Of a stretch of DNA of 6,996 nucleotides, positions 5,333 through 6,996 are shown in pieces. Below the pieces are notes generated by a model that saw only the letters and a program-made list of their open reading frames with translations, had not been told where the DNA came from and did not search any database. Within the stretch, counting starts at the first letter, position 1, and each line of letters opens with the position of its first letter. The DNA lies in the NCBI GenBank assembly GCA_018968805.1, contig JAGWZX010000032.1, positions 1-6,996 of the forward strand, read 5' to 3'. Made by a program: the position numbers and the translations under genes. Source of the stretch: Patescibacteria group bacterium. Its GTDB lineage: Bacteria > Patescibacteriota > Minisyncoccia > Phycocordibacterales > SIBU01.

Positions 5333-5358
5333 GCGCCGTCCGCCGAGGCGGACGGCGC
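5333..5358. repeat. GC-rich 12-bp stem palindrome downstream of both convergent genes
   Basis: GCGCCGTCCGCC (5333-5344) and GGCGGACGGCGC (5347-5358) are perfect inverted copies separated by GA. It lies 10 bp after the T tract of the sigma terminator and 56 bp beyond the stop of the minus-strand CARDB gene. No T tract follows on either strand. It may stabilise or define the 3' end of the CARDB transcript, or be one copy of a dispersed palindromic repeat. The remaining 5359-5414 shows nothing clear. Confidence 0.7.
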
Positions 5359-5414
5359 CCATAGATGTCTTTTCCAGGGTCTTTTTAAGGCCGACGATCA
5401 GCAACGGGAAATCT

Positions 5415-6530
5415 TTAAAACTTAACGTTGTTGATGGTGGTGGAAGCTATTTTGTCGGCGCGATGGATGTCGCCGATGGAGTTGGTGTTGTCCACGTTGA
5501 TGGTAACGACATTGCCGTCGGCTTGGTTGATGTTGTCAAAGCCAAGAGTGAACTCTATGCGGTCTCCGGGCGCCAGGGATTGTTCGGTCGGCGATTGGAA
5601 TATGAATGGCGGAAAAGTCGGCAAGACCGCGGCAAACGACCACTGCGGCGAGGTTTTGGTGCCAATGTTTTGCACTTCAAAACGCACGGCAATCCGGTCG
5701 GCGGCTTTGAAGGTTGAAGTGGCGGTGAATTGATTGGTCGTCTTGTCTACCACGCCGAGTCCTAAAATCCGCGCGGTCAAATCAACGCCATTTGATATGG
5801 CGGCAGGCGTGCCGGTGCCGTAGTAAGTCGTGGTGGTGCCGGCGGTTCCGTATTGGTACAAATGCTCCGTTTCCGGTCCGGCGGCGCGGACCGTGCTCGT
5901 GCCGACGGTCTTTGTTGAGGGAGGAACAGCCGCGCCGGAAGCGGTTGTCGTGCCAGTCTGAATTGAAGACTTCACGATTTCTACGTCAGCGCTTCCAATT
6001 ACAGGATTGGCGCCCGGACTGCCGGCGGCTTTGTCGTAACGGATGGTAATGGTGGTGGTTGCGTCGGCGCTTCCGGAAAGTACCGGCATGAGGGAAAGGC
6101 TTGTTGTGGCAAGCGAGGTGATGTCAGCCGGCGTATCGCAGTAGAGCGGCATCGAAGCGGTATTCTCAACCAGGTGGAAGAACAGGCCGTTCGCACAGCT
6201 GTACGAAATACTGTAAGAGCCGGTGCCGCGTTTGCCGGCGTGATTGAAGGCGACGGTGAAATTGCCCCCGGCTGTTACGGGACTCGGCGCAGACACGTCA
6301 ATATGTTCGCTCGGAACGAATAAAGAGGAGAATGATACGGCCGCGAATGATACGTTCTTCCAAAAAGCTGTTTCCTTAATGCGATTGAACGAAAGGGCGC
6401 TGGCCGCGACGAACAGGACGATGATACCGCCTATGACGAATAGGGCGGGATTTTTTGTCCATAAAGTTTGAACCCCGCCAGATTCGGCGGTTGTTTTGAC
6501 ATCGATTTTAGCGGTTTCTTTGCCGTTCAT
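5415..6530 (-). CDS. Membrane-anchored surface protein with Ig-like and C-terminal CARDB-like domains
   Basis: This 371-residue protein has an N-terminal cytoplasmic tail (about 1-27), a membrane segment (about 28-47) and a large exterior part. Residues about 72-188 look like a beta-sandwich/Ig-like domain, with two cysteines (C112, C131) that could bond. A Thr/Ser/Gly/Ala/Pro-rich linker follows (about 189-245). Residues about 248-371 resemble CARDB (cell adhesion related domain in bacteria): it opens VDLTARILGLGV and has alternating strands around FEVQNIGTK and APGDRIEFTLGF. No enzyme motif, LPXTG-like signal or C-terminal anchor is visible, so it is held by its N-terminal segment. A role in adhesion or as a scaffold is inferred from domain type only. 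ATG 6530 was chosen; a GTG start at 6587 would add 19 polar residues. Neither start has a suitably spaced Shine-Dalgarno. It diverges from a sortase gene. Confidence 0.75.
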   Translation of the reverse strand: MNGKETAKIDVKTTAESGGVQTLWTKNPALFVIGGIIVLFVAASALSFNRIKETAFWKNVSFAAVSFSSLFVPSEHIDVSAPSPVTAGGNFTVAFNHAGKRGTGSYSISYSCANGLFFHLVENTASMPLYCDTPADITSLATTSLSLMPVLSGSADATTTITIRYDKAAGSPGANPVIGSADVEIVKSSIQTGTTTASGAAVPPSTKTVGTSTVRAAGPETEHLYQYGTAGTTTTYYGTGTPAAISNGVDLTARILGLGVVDKTTNQFTATSTFKAADRIAVRFEVQNIGTKTSPQWSFAAVLPTFPPFIFQSPTEQSLAPGDRIEFTLGFDNINQADGNVVTINVDNTNSIGDIHRADKIASTTINNVKF

Positions 6531-6605
6531 AAATAAAATGGTGTTTTCACTTGGCGAGATCGCGTCTGATTCCCTCCTAAAACCCACTCTGGCACAGGCG
6601 AATAT

Positions 6606-6625
6606 TTTTGTCTATCTTGACAAAA
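6606..6625. promoter_or_regulatory. Dyad overlapping the sortase -35 element (operator candidate)
   Basis: TTTTGTC (6606-6612) and GACAAAA (6619-6625) are perfect 7-bp inverted copies around a 6-bp spacer. The dyad covers the proposed -35 hexamer (6617-6622) of the sortase promoter, a typical place for a repressor or activator site. AT-rich arms make chance occurrence possible. Confidence 0.4.
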
Positions 6626-6644
6626 TATAAATTTAATTTATAGA
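6617..6644 (+). promoter_or_regulatory. Candidate promoter of the sortase gene
   Basis: A perfect TTGACA (6617-6622) is followed after 16 bp by TATAGA (6639-6644). Transcription would begin near 6651, inside the second dyad. A later hexamer, TATAGT (6669-6674), is closer to the -10 consensus but has a weak -35 (TAACAC at 6646-6651). Either would give a leader of about 15-45 nt before the ATG at 6695. Confidence 0.45.
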
Positions 6645-6645
6645 T

Positions 6646-6668
6646 TAACACAATCGCATATTGTGTTA
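6646..6668. promoter_or_regulatory. 23-bp dyad around the predicted sortase transcription start (operator candidate)
   Basis: TAACACAAT (6646-6654) and ATTGTGTTA (6660-6668) are perfect 9-bp inverted copies around CGCAT. The size and symmetry resemble a site for a dimeric helix-turn-helix regulator. It lies just after the proposed -10, where a bound repressor would block initiation. As RNA it would form a weak AU-rich hairpin with no T tract, so a terminator is unlikely. The cognate regulator is not in this window. Confidence 0.55.
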
Positions 6669-6694
6669 TATAGTGGCGGTATAGGGAAATATCC

Positions 6695-6996
6695 ATGAAT
6701 ATCGTGGAAACACAGAAGAAAAAAGGCGCAGGAAAAGGCATACTGCTCACAGCATTCTTGTGGTTTGCCGTCTATGCCGGCTCGCTGGCGTTTTCCGTGT
6801 ATCTTAACGAGGCTCCGCCGGAGATCAAAGAGCTCGGTGCCTATGCGATTGATGCCATTTTATCGCGCACTGGCAGCGGCGTGTCCGCTGATACCGTTGC
6901 TTTCACGGGAACTTCGACTGTGCCGGAATTGACAGTGCTTACGTCACCGTCTTTGCCGATTCGCGTAGCCATTCCGAAGATTGCCGTGAATGATCC
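6695..6996 (+). CDS. Sortase family protein, N-terminal part (cut by the window end)
   Basis: One hundred codons are visible, and the frame is open at the window edge. The protein has a basic N-terminus (KKK at 8-10), one membrane segment (about 15-37), a polar Ser/Thr-rich linker (about 38-86), and then PIRVAIPKIAVN (88-99), which matches the first strand of the sortase beta-barrel (typically an Arg-Ile-x-Ile-Pro-Lys-Ile-x-Val pattern). Sortases are exterior cysteine transpeptidases that attach or link surface proteins; the catalytic His, Cys and Arg would lie beyond the window. This start precedes the anchor directly. AGGGA (6683-6687) ends 7 nt before the ATG and is the only weak Shine-Dalgarno-like sequence well placed in the window. 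The sortase class cannot be judged from this fragment. Confidence 0.75.
   Translation, partial: MNIVETQKKKGAGKGILLTAFLWFAVYAGSLAFSVYLNEAPPEIKELGAYAIDAILSRTGSGVSADTVAFTGTSTVPELTVLTSPSLPIRVAIPKIAVND

Noticed and set aside
6573..6578. Consensus AGGAGG on the minus strand upstream of the CARDB gene
   Set aside because: No ATG, GTG or TTG follows at a suitable distance in any useful frame. The chosen ATG is over 40 nt away, so it is probably a chance match.
6531..6587. GTG start adding 19 residues to the CARDB protein
   Set aside because: The added residues are polar and not family-like, the start is GTG, and no ribosome site precedes it. It cannot be fully excluded.
1..6996. CRISPR array, tRNA, rRNA, insertion sequence or riboswitch
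   Set aside because: No regularly spaced repeats, cloverleaf, rRNA segment, transposase or terminal inverted repeats were found. The longest non-coding stretch, 214 bp, is described above.

Overview
The window looks like a piece of a Candidate Phyla Radiation (Patescibacteria, Parcubacteria-like) chromosome. The reasons are the gene content (a CYTH protein of a type I associate with CPR genomes, small membrane-anchored surface enzymes, a CARDB-type surface protein, a sortase), very tight packing, and an almost complete lack of Shine-Dalgarno sequences. Three genes end in TGA at sensible places (737-739, 3189-3191, and 3204-3202 on the minus strand), so the standard code applies and lineages that read TGA as glycine are unlikely. 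The phylum-level call is inference; no rRNA or ribosomal marker is present.

Layout. 1-214: non-coding, with a 50-bp almost perfect palindrome flanked by short direct repeats. 215-1308 (+): a CYTH/triphosphate-tunnel protein, overlapping by 4 bp with an ICMT-like membrane methyltransferase. 1360-3191 (+): two tandem membrane-anchored M14 metallocarboxypeptidase paralogs, separated by 5 nt. 3202-4110 (-): a membrane-anchored VanY-type (M15) carboxypeptidase with a coiled-coil stalk, converging on the M14 pair with a 10-nt gap. 4265-5308 (+): a sigma-70 family factor with a non-canonical region 2.4, ending in an intrinsic terminator whose loop contains the stop codon. A GC-rich hairpin follows. 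5415-6530 (-): a membrane-anchored Ig-like/CARDB surface protein. 6695-6996 (+, cut by the window end): the N-terminus of a sortase, divergent from the CARDB gene across a 164-bp region with two dyads around a TTGACA promoter.

How the genes may work together. Most products are predicted to face outside the membrane: two M14 proteins, a D,D-/L,D-carboxypeptidase, a CARDB protein and a sortase. The window reads as a cell-envelope neighbourhood that may trim peptides and display proteins at the surface. The sigma factor between these blocks could control some of them, but nothing in the sequence proves it.

The strongest unusual observations are three. The first M14 paralog has lost the third zinc-ligand His and the catalytic Glu that its neighbour keeps, so the pair looks like an enzyme plus a pseudoenzyme. 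The sigma factor keeps the -35 reading helix but has substitutions at the positions that read the upstream end of the -10 element. The 50-bp palindrome near the left end is not explained by any gene or by a normal terminator.
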